From: Alphaproteobacteria bacterium
GTDB taxonomy: Bacteria; Pseudomonadota; Alphaproteobacteria; UBA2966
Length of the DNA: 64,000 nucleotides
Direction: 5' to 3'
Assembly: GCA_018650465.1 (NCBI GenBank)
Contig: JABIFY010000078.1
Coordinates: 1-64,000, forward strand
Within the stretch, counting starts at the first letter, position 1. Every line of letters begins with the position of its first letter. Positions 1-8,223 of the stretch are shown here, piece by piece. Both the position numbers and the translations under genes were made by a program. The notes beneath the pieces are model-generated. The model ran no database searches and was not told the origin of the DNA. It saw only the letters and a program-made list of their open reading frames with translations.

Positions 1-43
1 GGAGTGGTGGTGGACGCAGTCTGAGGCGAACTCGTCTCCGCGT

Positions 44-215
44 TTTCCCTGATTAACAGGGAAAATACAGGGAAAAATCTACATTTTGGCCCATTATTGG
101 TAGTCACGACGTCGTATTGTCATGGTTTCCAAGGCTGACAGACCTTTTTCCCTAAAAATGGAAACAGGGAAATAACTTAAGTGATCAGGGAAAATTTTCG
201 GACTAGCAGGGAACT
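44..215. repeat. Cluster of AGGGAAA-type short repeats
   Basis: The octamer AGGGAAAA or a close variant occurs seven times, in both orientations: near 44-52 and 144-153 as TTTTCCCT, and near 57-67, 69-79, 164-172, 186-195 and 207-214 as CAGGGAA. The stretch is AT-rich, holds no credible gene and lies just outside the recombinase module. Such arrays could be recombinase or partition-protein binding sites, or the edge of the mobile element; that role is inference. Nothing else is seen in 216-413. Confidence 0.6.
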
Positions 216-413
216 ATTCAGTTCCGAAGCTGCATGTCAGGTCCTGATTGCCGTGTTCCGCAAGTCCGGGCAAGCCTAAGTTTTGCGAGACCTTTGGCTG
301 AAAGAACAATGGCTTCAGACAATTCGGCCATAACTAAAAATGCACCACAGACCAACAGTGTGGCAAACGTTCACGCGTCCAAAAACCGTTCAATTGATTC
401 CCAGTTTTTCTGA

Positions 414-782
414 CTAGTCGTAAGGAAGCAGTTGATCGACAATTTCCAACATTTCAACCAACTTCTTTCGAGCGTCCGCAAGTTTTTTTGTTACCAGAAT
501 ATCTTCTCGACCAGACAGCAACAAAATGATCTCCAGGATTTCATCCGAGTGACGCATCAGCTTAATCAGGTTTTCTCCATTCGGGCTATTCTTCGCCGCA
601 AACCAATTCTTGACTGTGCGTTCACCTGCGCCTGTGTATGCCATCACGGCTTTAATTGCCCCGCCGCTGCTACCAAACTCTTTCATAAGTGTTTCAGCTA
701 TGGCCGTCTTACTATCAGAAGAATTCTGAAAAGAAATTCCTGATTTGGGCCGAAAATTTCGGCCCTTTTTACGAAAAGACAT
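414..782 (-). CDS. Small HTH DNA-binding protein of mobile module
   Basis: A 122-residue basic protein with no recognised family name. Residues about 41-80 (AIKAVMAYTG, then ERTVKNWFAAKN) look like a Cro/transposase-type helix-turn-helix in which the second helix would read DNA. A GGAG site seven bases before the ATG supports the start. It is transcribed away from the serine recombinase across a 132-bp shared intergenic region, the usual arrangement for a repressor or directionality factor, so control of the recombinase-RepB genes is a reasonable inference. The N-terminus is Lys/Arg-rich, which may add DNA affinity. Function is otherwise unknown. Confidence 0.7.
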   Translation of the reverse strand: MSFRKKGRNFRPKSGISFQNSSDSKTAIAETLMKEFGSSGGAIKAVMAYTGAGERTVKNWFAAKNSPNGENLIKLMRHSDEILEIILLLSGREDILVTKKLADARKKLVEMLEIVDQLLPYD

Positions 783-914
783 TCTTGATCTCCATGCTCT
801 AGGTTCAGACGCATCAAGAAGATCACCAGCCGGTTAGTGGCACCCTTGAAATTCATCAGGTGAACCAACAATCGGTATTGGTATGCGTATGAGCACGAAC
901 ATCTGGATAGTAAT
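783..914. promoter_or_regulatory. Divergent control region of recombinase module
   Basis: This 132-bp gap separates the divergently transcribed HTH gene and the recombinase, so both promoters must lie here or overlap the gene starts. I see no clear -35/-10 pair and no strong Shine-Dalgarno before the TTG start at 915, which suggests weak or regulated recombinase expression. Assignment rests on position only. Confidence 0.35.
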
Positions 915-2492
915 TTGGAAGAACCAACAAGCGAAACCCGAGAGGTCGTAGACAACACAAAAGTCACCACGATTCGTGCTGCTGAATACGTACGCATGTC
1001 TACTGAGCATCAGAAATATTCCACCGAGAACCAGTCGGACGCGATACGTGCCTACGCGACCCAGCATCAAATGGAGATCGTTAGCACATATTCAGACTCA
1101 GGTAAGAGTGGCTTAAAAATAGAGGGTCGGGCTGGACTTCAAAGCCTGATCACCGATGTCGAAGAAGGAAACGCCAGCTTCGAAGTTATACTCGTTTATG
1201 ACATCAGCCGTTGGGGGCGGTTTCAGGATGCAGATGAAAGCGCCTATTACGAACACGTATGTCGTCGAAATAACATTTCCCTTCACTTCTGTGCCGAACA
1301 GTTTGAAAACGATGGCAGTCCTGTCTCAACGATCGTCAAAGGCGTCAAGCGCGCGATGGCAGGTGAATACAGCCGGGAACTTTCTTCGAAAGTTTTTGCC
1401 GGCCAGTGCCGCCTTATTGAACTCGGATTCCGGCAGGGCGGAATGGCAGGTTACGGCTTGCGCCGAATGCGCGTCGATCAAAATGGTCATCCTCAAGGTG
1501 TACTTCGATTTGGCGAGCACAAGAGCCTTCAAACGGATCGGGTCATTCTCGTTCCAGGGCCTGACGACGAAGTCGAAACTGTTCGTTGGATATATCGCCA
1601 ATTTGTCGATCAAGGGATGTTCGAAAGTGAAATCGCTGCATCCTTAAATGAACAAGGGAAACTATCGGAACTAAGGCGTAAATGGACTCGTGGAACCGTT
1701 CATCAGGTTTTGACCAGCGAAAAATACATTGGCAACAACGTCTATAATCGTCGCTCCTACAAATTGAAGAAAACTCGTGTCGAAAACAGTCCGGAAACGT
1801 GGATACGATCTGATGGTGCCTTCGAGGCCATTGTTGAAGCACATGTGTTCTACACCGTCCAGGGAATCATACGAGAACGCAATCGCAGGTATTCGGAGGC
1901 CGAGATGATTGAACGCCTCAAAGGCTTGTACCAACAGCATGGTCATCTTTCCGGACTGGTAATCGATGAAGCTGAAGGGATGCCCTCCAGCGGCTCTTAC
2001 CATCGGCGATTTGGCAGTCTCATCCGCGCCTATCAGCTTGTTGGCTTCAAACCTGATCGCGACTACCGCTATATCGAAATCAATCGACACCTGCGTCAGC
2101 TATACGATGTAATCGTATCTGACACGATTTCGTCTATCGAGAATCTTGGAGGCAAAATTTCTCGAAATCCGGTTAACGACCTCCTGGACATAAATGGGGA
2201 AATCACTGCATCAATAGCGATCGCCCGATGCCAACAAACACCCGCCGGATCATTTCGTTGGAAAATTCGTCTCGATACCGGTTTAACACCCGATATAACA
2301 ATTGCAATTCGTATGGATAGTTCCAACGAAACTCCTTTGGATTACTACCTTTTGCCGATGTTCGACATGACAAGCAACCACCTAAGACTGGCGGAAGAAA
2401 ACGGTCTCATACTTGATGCCTTCCGTTTCAATACGCTCGACTATTTTTTCGCAATGGCGGAGCGTGCGAGAATTTCGGAGATCGCAATATGA
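915..2492 (+). CDS. Large serine recombinase (resolvase/invertase superfamily)
   Basis: A 525-residue site-specific recombinase that would excise or integrate the module. The catalytic N-terminal resolvase domain spans about residues 20-165; the nucleophile is S29 in YVRMSTEHQ, followed by the SxxNQ-type helix and the VYDISRWGR block. A recombinase DNA-binding domain follows (about 175-300, GYGLRRM through TSEKYIGN). The C-terminal part has no CxxC zinc ribbon, unlike phiC31-type enzymes. The start is TTG at 915: an in-frame stop lies at 861, and the first ATG (996) would cut off the residues before the nucleophile. It overlaps the next gene by 4 bp (ATGA), so recombinase and RepB-like proteins are translationally coupled. 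Family assignment is firm; the target site is unknown. Confidence 0.92.
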   Translation: MEEPTSETREVVDNTKVTTIRAAEYVRMSTEHQKYSTENQSDAIRAYATQHQMEIVSTYSDSGKSGLKIEGRAGLQSLITDVEEGNASFEVILVYDISRWGRFQDADESAYYEHVCRRNNISLHFCAEQFENDGSPVSTIVKGVKRAMAGEYSRELSSKVFAGQCRLIELGFRQGGMAGYGLRRMRVDQNGHPQGVLRFGEHKSLQTDRVILVPGPDDEVETVRWIYRQFVDQGMFESEIAASLNEQGKLSELRRKWTRGTVHQVLTSEKYIGNNVYNRRSYKLKKTRVENSPETWIRSDGAFEAIVEAHVFYTVQGIIRERNRRYSEAEMIERLKGLYQQHGHLSGLVIDEAEGMPSSGSYHRRFGSLIRAYQLVGFKPDRDYRYIEINRHLRQLYDVIVSDTISSIENLGGKISRNPVNDLLDINGEITASIAIARCQQTPAGSFRWKIRLDTGLTPDITIAIRMDSSNETPLDYYLLPMFDMTSNHLRLAEENGLILDAFRFNTLDYFFAMAERARISEIAI

Positions 2493-3394
2493 CCAAATCC
2501 TCAGAAACCATCAGCGTGAGCATGATACCGGTAAATCTCATCGCAGTCAGGAACCCGCGCATCCGCAACAAAAAAGTATTTAGACAGATAGTGGAAAGCA
2601 TATCCAAAGTCGGGCTCAAGAAACCTATTACCGTCCGTCGTTCCAATCTAGAAAAGGAAGACCCAGCCTACGATCTGGTGTGCGGCCAAGGCAGGTTAGA
2701 AGCATTTTCGGCCCTTGGTGAAATGGAAATTCCCGCGATTGTCGTTGATGTCTCAATCGAAGACAGCCTGATAATGAGTCTCGTCGAGAACCTTGCACGG
2801 CGACGCCATCAACCACTTGAATTACTGCATGATATTGGCGAACTAAAGAGACGCGGATACTCAGATAAAGAAATCGCAGTGAAGACTGGGCTTTCGTATG
2901 CCTACGTTCGTTCTATTGGCCATCTACTTGATGATGGGGAAGAGCGATTATTACAGGCAGTTGAAACAGGAAACCTGCCCGTCAACGTAGCAATCGAAAT
3001 TGCTGAAGCAGATGAAGAGGGGGTTCAAGAGGCTCTGGCCCATGCCTATCAAGAAGGGCATCTTCGCGGGAAGAAGCTGTTTCTGGCAAAACGGCTGGTA
3101 GAGCAAAGACGGAGGCGCGGAAAATTGCTCCGGAGCGGACCAACCGGACCAACCGGACAACGTCGCCAACGAATTTCATCAGAGACCCTAGTTCGTGCCT
3201 ATGAAAAGGAAGTCAGTCGGCAAAAGTTAATGATCAAAAAAGCCGAAATAACCCAAAGCCGATTATTGTTCGTGGTGGAAGCCATGCGAACACTCGCCTC
3301 AGACACAAATTTTGTTACCTTACTGCGTGCGGAAAATTTATCAACCATGCCTCGCCCGCTTGCTGATTTAGTCGCAGCGAGGGAAATACAGTAG
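2489..3394 (+). CDS. ParB/RepB-like partition protein, first copy
   Basis: A 301-residue protein with an N-terminal ParB-type domain (about 10-110). Seen are the VSMIPVNLIAVRNPR entry, the CGQGRLEAF box (equivalent to the GERR-type nucleotide box of ParB) and the LVENLARRRHQPLE helix, followed by an HTH (YSDKEIAVKTGLSYAYV). The C-terminal third is basic and probably coiled or DNA-binding. In the family such proteins bind centromere-like sites and may use CTP as a switch. Here it overlaps the recombinase by 4 bp and is followed after 2 bp by a second RepB-like gene; no ParA ATPase is visible. A role in element stability or in synapsis with the recombinase is inference. Confidence 0.85.
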   Translation: MTKSSETISVSMIPVNLIAVRNPRIRNKKVFRQIVESISKVGLKKPITVRRSNLEKEDPAYDLVCGQGRLEAFSALGEMEIPAIVVDVSIEDSLIMSLVENLARRRHQPLELLHDIGELKRRGYSDKEIAVKTGLSYAYVRSIGHLLDDGEERLLQAVETGNLPVNVAIEIAEADEEGVQEALAHAYQEGHLRGKKLFLAKRLVEQRRRRGKLLRSGPTGPTGQRRQRISSETLVRAYEKEVSRQKLMIKKAEITQSRLLFVVEAMRTLASDTNFVTLLRAENLSTMPRPLADLVAAREIQ

Positions 3395-3396
3395 CT

Positions 3397-4293
3397 ATGC
3401 GCGAGCACGTTAAAATGGCGTTCAAGCGCAAAAGTATTTTTCTGAAGCTGGAAGACATCCTTCCTGTGAAGCAACTCCCGAAAAGCGTCCAAAAGACACG
3501 GAAATACCAGCAAATAACCGCTTCAATCCTGGCAATTGGAATCATCGAGCCACCCGTCATCTCACGGCCAGCAAGTGGCAAAGGCAAATTTCTTTTACTG
3601 GACGGACACCTTCGTATTCAGATTTTAAGAGACCTTGAAGTGAACGAAGTCACCTGTCTTGTTGCAACTGATGATGAGGCTTTTACGTACAACAAGCGCG
3701 TAAACAGATTAGCCACCATTCAGGAACATAAAATGATATTAAAGGCTATCAAGGATGGCGTTCCAGAAAAACGTATTGCGAAGGCCCTTGATATCAATAT
3801 TTCCAGTATTCGCCAAAAGCGTCGGCTTCTTGAAGGGATATGCCCCGAGGCAGCTGAGTTGCTCAAGGACAAGCACTGCCCAATGAACTCGTTCGAATCG
3901 CTACGCAAGATGAAACCCCTGCGGCAAATCGAAGTGGTCGAATTGATGATTGCCATGGATAACTATTCGGTCAATTACTCGAAGGCGATCCTGGCTGCTA
4001 CTCCCCAGGATCAACTTGTCGATACCGGAAAACCGAAGGCTGTGGCAGGTATTTCTGCTGAGAAAATTGCTCTTATGGAGACAGAAATGGCTGGCCTTCA
4101 ACGTGAGGTCAAGCAGATTGAGGATAGTTATGGAACAGATCACTTGAATCTGGTTCTGGCGCGTGGCTACCTGGATTCCCTTATTCGCAACGAAGAGATT
4201 ACTCGGTATCTCGAGCAAAATCACAGTGAAATCCTGGGGGAGTTTCGGAGAATCTCAGACGTAATGTCTATGGGACCGCAAGAACCAAGATGA
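3397..4293 (+). CDS. RepB-like plasmid partition protein, second copy
   Basis: A 298-residue protein of the plasmid-partition RepB type. The N-terminal part has a ParB-like fold (LEDILPVKQLP, LLLDGHLRIQILRDL), with DGHLR replacing the usual GERR/GQGR box. An HTH follows (EKRIAKALDINISSIRQKRRLL), then a long helical C-terminal region resembling the RepB C-terminal family (PF07506). An alternative ATG lies at 3415. The two ParB-family genes differ strongly, so they are likely a heteromeric pair rather than a recent duplication. They form one operon with the recombinase. Family assignment is good; the biological role in this module is not established here. Confidence 0.82.
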   Translation: MREHVKMAFKRKSIFLKLEDILPVKQLPKSVQKTRKYQQITASILAIGIIEPPVISRPASGKGKFLLLDGHLRIQILRDLEVNEVTCLVATDDEAFTYNKRVNRLATIQEHKMILKAIKDGVPEKRIAKALDINISSIRQKRRLLEGICPEAAELLKDKHCPMNSFESLRKMKPLRQIEVVELMIAMDNYSVNYSKAILAATPQDQLVDTGKPKAVAGISAEKIALMETEMAGLQREVKQIEDSYGTDHLNLVLARGYLDSLIRNEEITRYLEQNHSEILGEFRRISDVMSMGPQEPR

Positions 4294-4986
4294 CGTGCAC
4301 TAACTACGTTGGCGTAATCTTGGAGGGGACCGGGACCCGTTAATCGCCGGGAGCGTCGGAGAAGCCGTCGGCGGAGGCGGATCAATGGCGGGGGTGGGAA
4401 TGTCGGCGAACCCGATGGAGCCTACTAGGTCAGTCGTCATATGGCTGTCAGCGAGGTCGCCCGAATTTGGTCGTCTTCGTCAATATAGTGGGTGTGCCGT
4501 GGTAGTGAATTGAAATATCCCGGTAACTGCGGCACGCCCATTTCGAACCATTTACATGTCACCCGGCGAAATGATCAGCATATTACATGACCTCCAGTTC
4601 GTGTATGACGTCTGAATTGGCAAGGATTGCGCTGAAATCAGTGACAAAAAATTGGGCCATACGAACGTATGTCGAAATAGCATAAAGACACAAATGCTCC
4701 CCTTATTGCCTTATTTTCTCGTTAATTTTTCGATTGGGACAGAAATCGGAATGTTGCACAGGACTGACTAGTTATGTTCGGTCACACACGCACTGAAAAC
4801 CTGTCGAACGCCATGATCTCCACAACCGGAATATTCACGTCGCGTTGGAATATTTCGCTACAGAGATACGACTGTTTTCTTTAATATCATCTTCAGGCAC
4901 CTCACGATGCCAGAAACGTAGTCTGGCATCGCTACCGTCATTCCATCTGCAATATTTTAAGAATGCAGAGAATTGGAATGGCTGCT
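4294..4986. other. Non-coding region after recombinase module
   Basis: About 690 bp between the RepB-like gene and the convergent monooxygenase. The first 150 bp are GC-rich and the remainder AT-rich, which suggests a junction between DNA of different origin, perhaps the right end of the module. No ORF with family character is seen. The only structure noted is the inverted repeat at 4489-4540. Confidence 0.4.
4489..4540. repeat. 11-bp inverted repeat with 30-bp spacer
   Basis: TGGGTGTGCCG at 4489-4499 faces CGGCACGCCCA at 4530-4540 (one mismatch, a G-U pair in RNA). It is followed by only a short T run, so it is a weak terminator candidate for the recombinase operon; a protein-binding site or element end is equally possible. 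Confidence 0.35.
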
Positions 4987-6774
4987 TTAATCCCTTTTCG
5001 CTGTTATCAAACCCACTTCGCAGGCCTTGATCTGTAGTGCGAGATAGCGCGAATAAATGCGGCATTGGGCCAGGCTGCCAGCAGCGAACCAGAGCCCCGG
5101 TTGTGCAGTACGTTTCCACATGTTGCGAAGTTCTCCGCCCGCATCGAAGCCCCAAACAGGACCGATCCTGTCGGCGATTGCGTCGCCCAGTAGTGACCGA
5201 GTTGTCTCTTGCATGTTTTTGAAGCCGGTGGCCAGGACCAATAGATCAGCGCTAAGTGTATCGCCATTGTCCAGCTTCACACCATCCGGAGTGAAGTTAT
5301 TAATTTCAGAATATTGCAGCAACCCGATTTTACCCTCAACGATCAGGTCTGATGCACCAACGTTAAAATAATAGCCTCCACCACGCTGGAGGTAGCTCAT
5401 CTGGAAGCCACAATCATCGACACCAGCGTTAAGCCTGAAACCGCGTGCTCCAAGACCGTCGAGGATTTCCTTGTCCACCTCCGCGGCTGCTTTGGTCATC
5501 AGCTGATAGCCTTGGCGCAGAACAGGGAATGGAAGCGATACCGCCAAAAGGTCGCAGTCTTCAATCGGCGGTCCTTCGGAATAAAGGGCGTAAGGTTTCT
5601 GGGCCTCGGCCAGTCCGACAATATGGGTCGAAGATCGTTGGATCATCGTTACATCAGCACCACTGGCGCATAAGTCATGGGCGACGTCATGGCCGCTGTT
5701 ACCGGTGCCCAGAACCAACGCCTTCTTGCCAGACCATGCATTGCCATCCTCGTAGGATCCGGAATGTATAACCTCACCCGAGAAGTCCTTCAGACCATGG
5801 AGGTCGTCCGGCCATGCAGGGATAGCACTGACGCCGGTGGCCATTACCACATGGCGCGGTCGAACAACGCGTATTGAACCGTCATTTTGGCACAGTGTAA
5901 TATGCCATACCCCCGTATATTCATCGTAATATCCGCTTTCAAGCGTTGTTGCGGACCAGTAATTGAGTTCCAGCACAGCCACATAGGCCTCAAACCAGGT
6001 TGCCAGCAAATCCTTCGGGATGTAGACAGGCCAGGTTTTCGGAAACGGCATATAGGGCATGTGATTGACAAAAACTTCGTTGTGCAGCACTAGCGAGTGA
6101 TAGCGTTCTCGCCAGTTGTCGCCGATGCGTTCATGGCTATCGATAATCAGGGTATCGACGCCGAGGTGTGTCAGGCGTGCTGTGATCCCGAGTCCGGCTT
6201 GACCCCCACCGACAACCAGCACAGCCGGTTCGTGGTCATCGTAGGCGCAAGCCTTGTTGCGTAGATCTTGCCAATTGTCTCCTCCCCACTCACGTTTAAA
6301 AGCATCACCACCAGCCCGACTTTCACTAAGCCGTTCCTCGTGACCGCCAAGTTCTTCCAGGGAAGTAAGAAATGTCCACGCACGCATGGCCCCACCTGCG
6401 TCCGAATCTGGAATAAGACGTAATACTCCACTTCCACGACCCATCAACGTATTGAATTCGAAAATCGCTTCAATGGATTCTATACCCGCGCGAAACACTT
6501 GGCGCGGCGCTGTCCGCTCTGGGGCTACTTGAAAACCGGATGGGCGGACGGAATGCAGTGTCTGTTTCAGAGTAGCTTCAATGTCGGAAATGCCACTCAT
6601 CGTTTGCAGATGCCAAGTGAAAGCCAACACATCTCGCCAATGACTATCTTTCAAAAACAGATCTGCAGCTGAAATGGTGTCGGTACGGTCGAGCGCATCT
6701 TCAAAGGCAGCAAGCCAAAACGCCGTTGCGTCTTGCAATTCAGATGAACTCATTTCAGAAATTTTTGTTTTCAT
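4987..6774 (-). CDS. Flavin-containing monooxygenase with N-terminal NTF2-like domain
   Basis: A 595-residue NAD(P)H/FAD-dependent oxidoreductase. Residues about 15-150 resemble an NTF2/SnoaL-like domain. The monooxygenase part begins with the FAD Rossmann motif VLVVGGGQAGLG (185-196), then ERIGDNWRERY; the flavin-monooxygenase signature is FSGEVIHSGSYEDG, and a second Rossmann motif (LVLGTGNSGHD) binds NADPH; VLATGF near the C-terminus is also typical. The start at 6774 is preceded by GGGGA. It probably oxygenates a small aromatic or ketone substrate, but group B monooxygenases differ widely in substrate. It stands alone on the minus strand, separated from the catabolic operon by a transposase remnant, so its link to that operon is only positional. 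Confidence 0.85.
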   Translation of the reverse strand: MKTKISEMSSSELQDATAFWLAAFEDALDRTDTISAADLFLKDSHWRDVLAFTWHLQTMSGISDIEATLKQTLHSVRPSGFQVAPERTAPRQVFRAGIESIEAIFEFNTLMGRGSGVLRLIPDSDAGGAMRAWTFLTSLEELGGHEERLSESRAGGDAFKREWGGDNWQDLRNKACAYDDHEPAVLVVGGGQAGLGITARLTHLGVDTLIIDSHERIGDNWRERYHSLVLHNEVFVNHMPYMPFPKTWPVYIPKDLLATWFEAYVAVLELNYWSATTLESGYYDEYTGVWHITLCQNDGSIRVVRPRHVVMATGVSAIPAWPDDLHGLKDFSGEVIHSGSYEDGNAWSGKKALVLGTGNSGHDVAHDLCASGADVTMIQRSSTHIVGLAEAQKPYALYSEGPPIEDCDLLAVSLPFPVLRQGYQLMTKAAAEVDKEILDGLGARGFRLNAGVDDCGFQMSYLQRGGGYYFNVGASDLIVEGKIGLLQYSEINNFTPDGVKLDNGDTLSADLLVLATGFKNMQETTRSLLGDAIADRIGPVWGFDAGGELRNMWKRTAQPGLWFAAGSLAQCRIYSRYLALQIKACEVGLITAKRD

Positions 6775-7036
6775 TTATCCCCGGAGTTTGAATTCCCTGA
6801 TTAACGCATCGTGCGTCCCTGAGAATAATAACCCAGCAAGCAATGGTTTGAAATATAGTAGCTACGCGCGGGAGCTATATTTGGAGGAAATGATCAGGAA
6901 AATCATTCCTCTTACAATGCTCTCACGATGGACCTCAAACCGGTCATGCACTAATATTTACACTGCACCGCTAAAAGGGGCCGACCAAAGTCAGCCGCAT
7001 ATGGAGATGCCTAACTACGTCAGACGAACGTGACTT

Positions 7037-7319
7037 GCTGAGATGAAGCTGCGTCCTTATGGATGTAATCGGAAGTAGTCGCAGACAGGTGACGGGTCGC
7101 TGGAAGAACAACCGGGCTGAATACTCACATCTGCGGTTTCGACGACGAAAACAGGTAGTGTTGAAGTTCAGGCTTCGGCAAACACTACAAAAGTTTTCAT
7201 CGGTTCAATCTTCCATCCATAACTACTTCAACCACGAACGTCATTTAATCTCACGAACTGAATTCAGGATTCAACGTGATGCCGCAATCGCTGAGTGGCG
7301 CCAGCTTTGTGCGGCATAA
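7037..7319 (+). pseudogene. C-terminal remnant of IS6-family transposase
   Basis: Reading from the internal ATG at 7059 gives a chain with the hallmarks of an IS6-type DDE transposase C-terminus: TGRWKNNRAEYSHLRFRRRK (the NNRAENSH glutamate motif, here with Tyr), TLQKFSSVQSSIHNYFNHER and a terminal AEWRQLCAA. Just upstream, in another frame, KLRPYG matches the usual TDKLRSYG segment, so there is a frameshift near 7058. The N-terminal half and inverted ends are not recognisable. It is a dead copy left of the catabolic operon. Confidence 0.8.
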
Positions 7320-7395
7320 CGGAGACACTTGAGTGCCAAACTGAGACGAGTTCGCATTGGTCTGACAACTGTAGCTCGGCTAGCAACTGGTGTTC

Positions 7396-8205
7396 TTACA
7401 ACCCCCTGAAAACAGCCTTGCGTTTGCCGTGGAAGGCAGCGACGCCTTCCTTGAAATCTTCTGAATTACGCAGCCGTCCATAGGCGTTGCCTTCGATTTC
7501 AATACCGGCTTCGACGGTGGTGTTTTGGGCGGCGTTGAGCACACCTTTAATGGTGCGCTGGGCGAGTGGCGAGAATTCGCGCAACTCATCGACCAGGGCA
7601 TCCACGGTCTTTTCCAGCTTGTCGTCGGCCACACATTCCAGAACAATCCCCCACTCCTTTGCCTCGGCTCCCGATATGCGACGGGAGCGGAAGGTCATGT
7701 CCTTGGTGCGCTGCATGCCGATCATGTGCAACAGGCGAATGGAACCGCCCGATCCCGGTATCTGCCCAATACGCTGTTCCGGCAAGGCATATTGCGTTGT
7801 CTCGGAGCAGACCCGGAAGTCACAGGCCAGTGACAGCTCAAAGCCAACCCCAAAGGTATAACCCCTGTTCTGGGCGATCACCGGTTTGTGGCAGCGGGCG
7901 GGAGCGGCGATATTATCAGCCAGCCTGGAAACATGTTCGGGGGAGGCTTCGAGGAAACCGGCGATATTGCCGCCTGAGGAAAAATGTTTTCCAATCGCCC
8001 GTACAACGATTACACGAACACGGTCATCCAGGTCCAGTTCTTCAAATACTGCACGCAACTGGTCACGTTGCGGAATTTCGATGACGTTCAGGGGCGCACG
8101 GTCAAGAATGATATCCGCCCGTTCCCGGTCAGGATCGATTTCAACGCGAAAACCATCAAGATTTTCAAGTATTTGTGCTCTTTTGCTCTCCAGCGATGCA
8201 GGCAT
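7396..8205 (-). CDS. Enoyl-CoA hydratase/isomerase (crotonase family)
   Basis: A 269-residue crotonase-fold enzyme acting on an acyl-CoA thioester. Oxyanion-hole segments are visible as GKHFSSGGNIAGF and YTFGVGFELSLACD. The two acidic residues of hydratases appear to be kept: Glu in GFELSLACD and Glu in PEQRIGQIPGSGGSIRL. Family length is normal. It is the last gene of the long minus-strand operon, 18 bp after the acyl-CoA ligase stop, and would hydrate or otherwise transform the CoA ester that the ligase makes. GGAG lies about ten bases before the ATG. Crotonases include decarboxylases, dehalogenases and ring hydrolases, so the exact reaction is open. Confidence 0.88.
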   Translation of the reverse strand: MPASLESKRAQILENLDGFRVEIDPDRERADIILDRAPLNVIEIPQRDQLRAVFEELDLDDRVRVIVVRAIGKHFSSGGNIAGFLEASPEHVSRLADNIAAPARCHKPVIAQNRGYTFGVGFELSLACDFRVCSETTQYALPEQRIGQIPGSGGSIRLLHMIGMQRTKDMTFRSRRISGAEAKEWGIVLECVADDKLEKTVDALVDELREFSPLAQRTIKGVLNAAQNTTVEAGIEIEGNAYGRLRNSEDFKEGVAAFHGKRKAVFRGL

Positions 8206-8223
8206 GTTCAGGTGTCTCCGGAA

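Noticed and set aside
2489-4293. Plasmid replication/partition operon repABC
   Set aside because: No RepA/ParA ATPase and no RepC initiator; only ParB-like proteins follow a recombinase.
4294-4986. Additional transposase relic
   Set aside because: Translations in both directions gave no family motif; only an inverted repeat remains.
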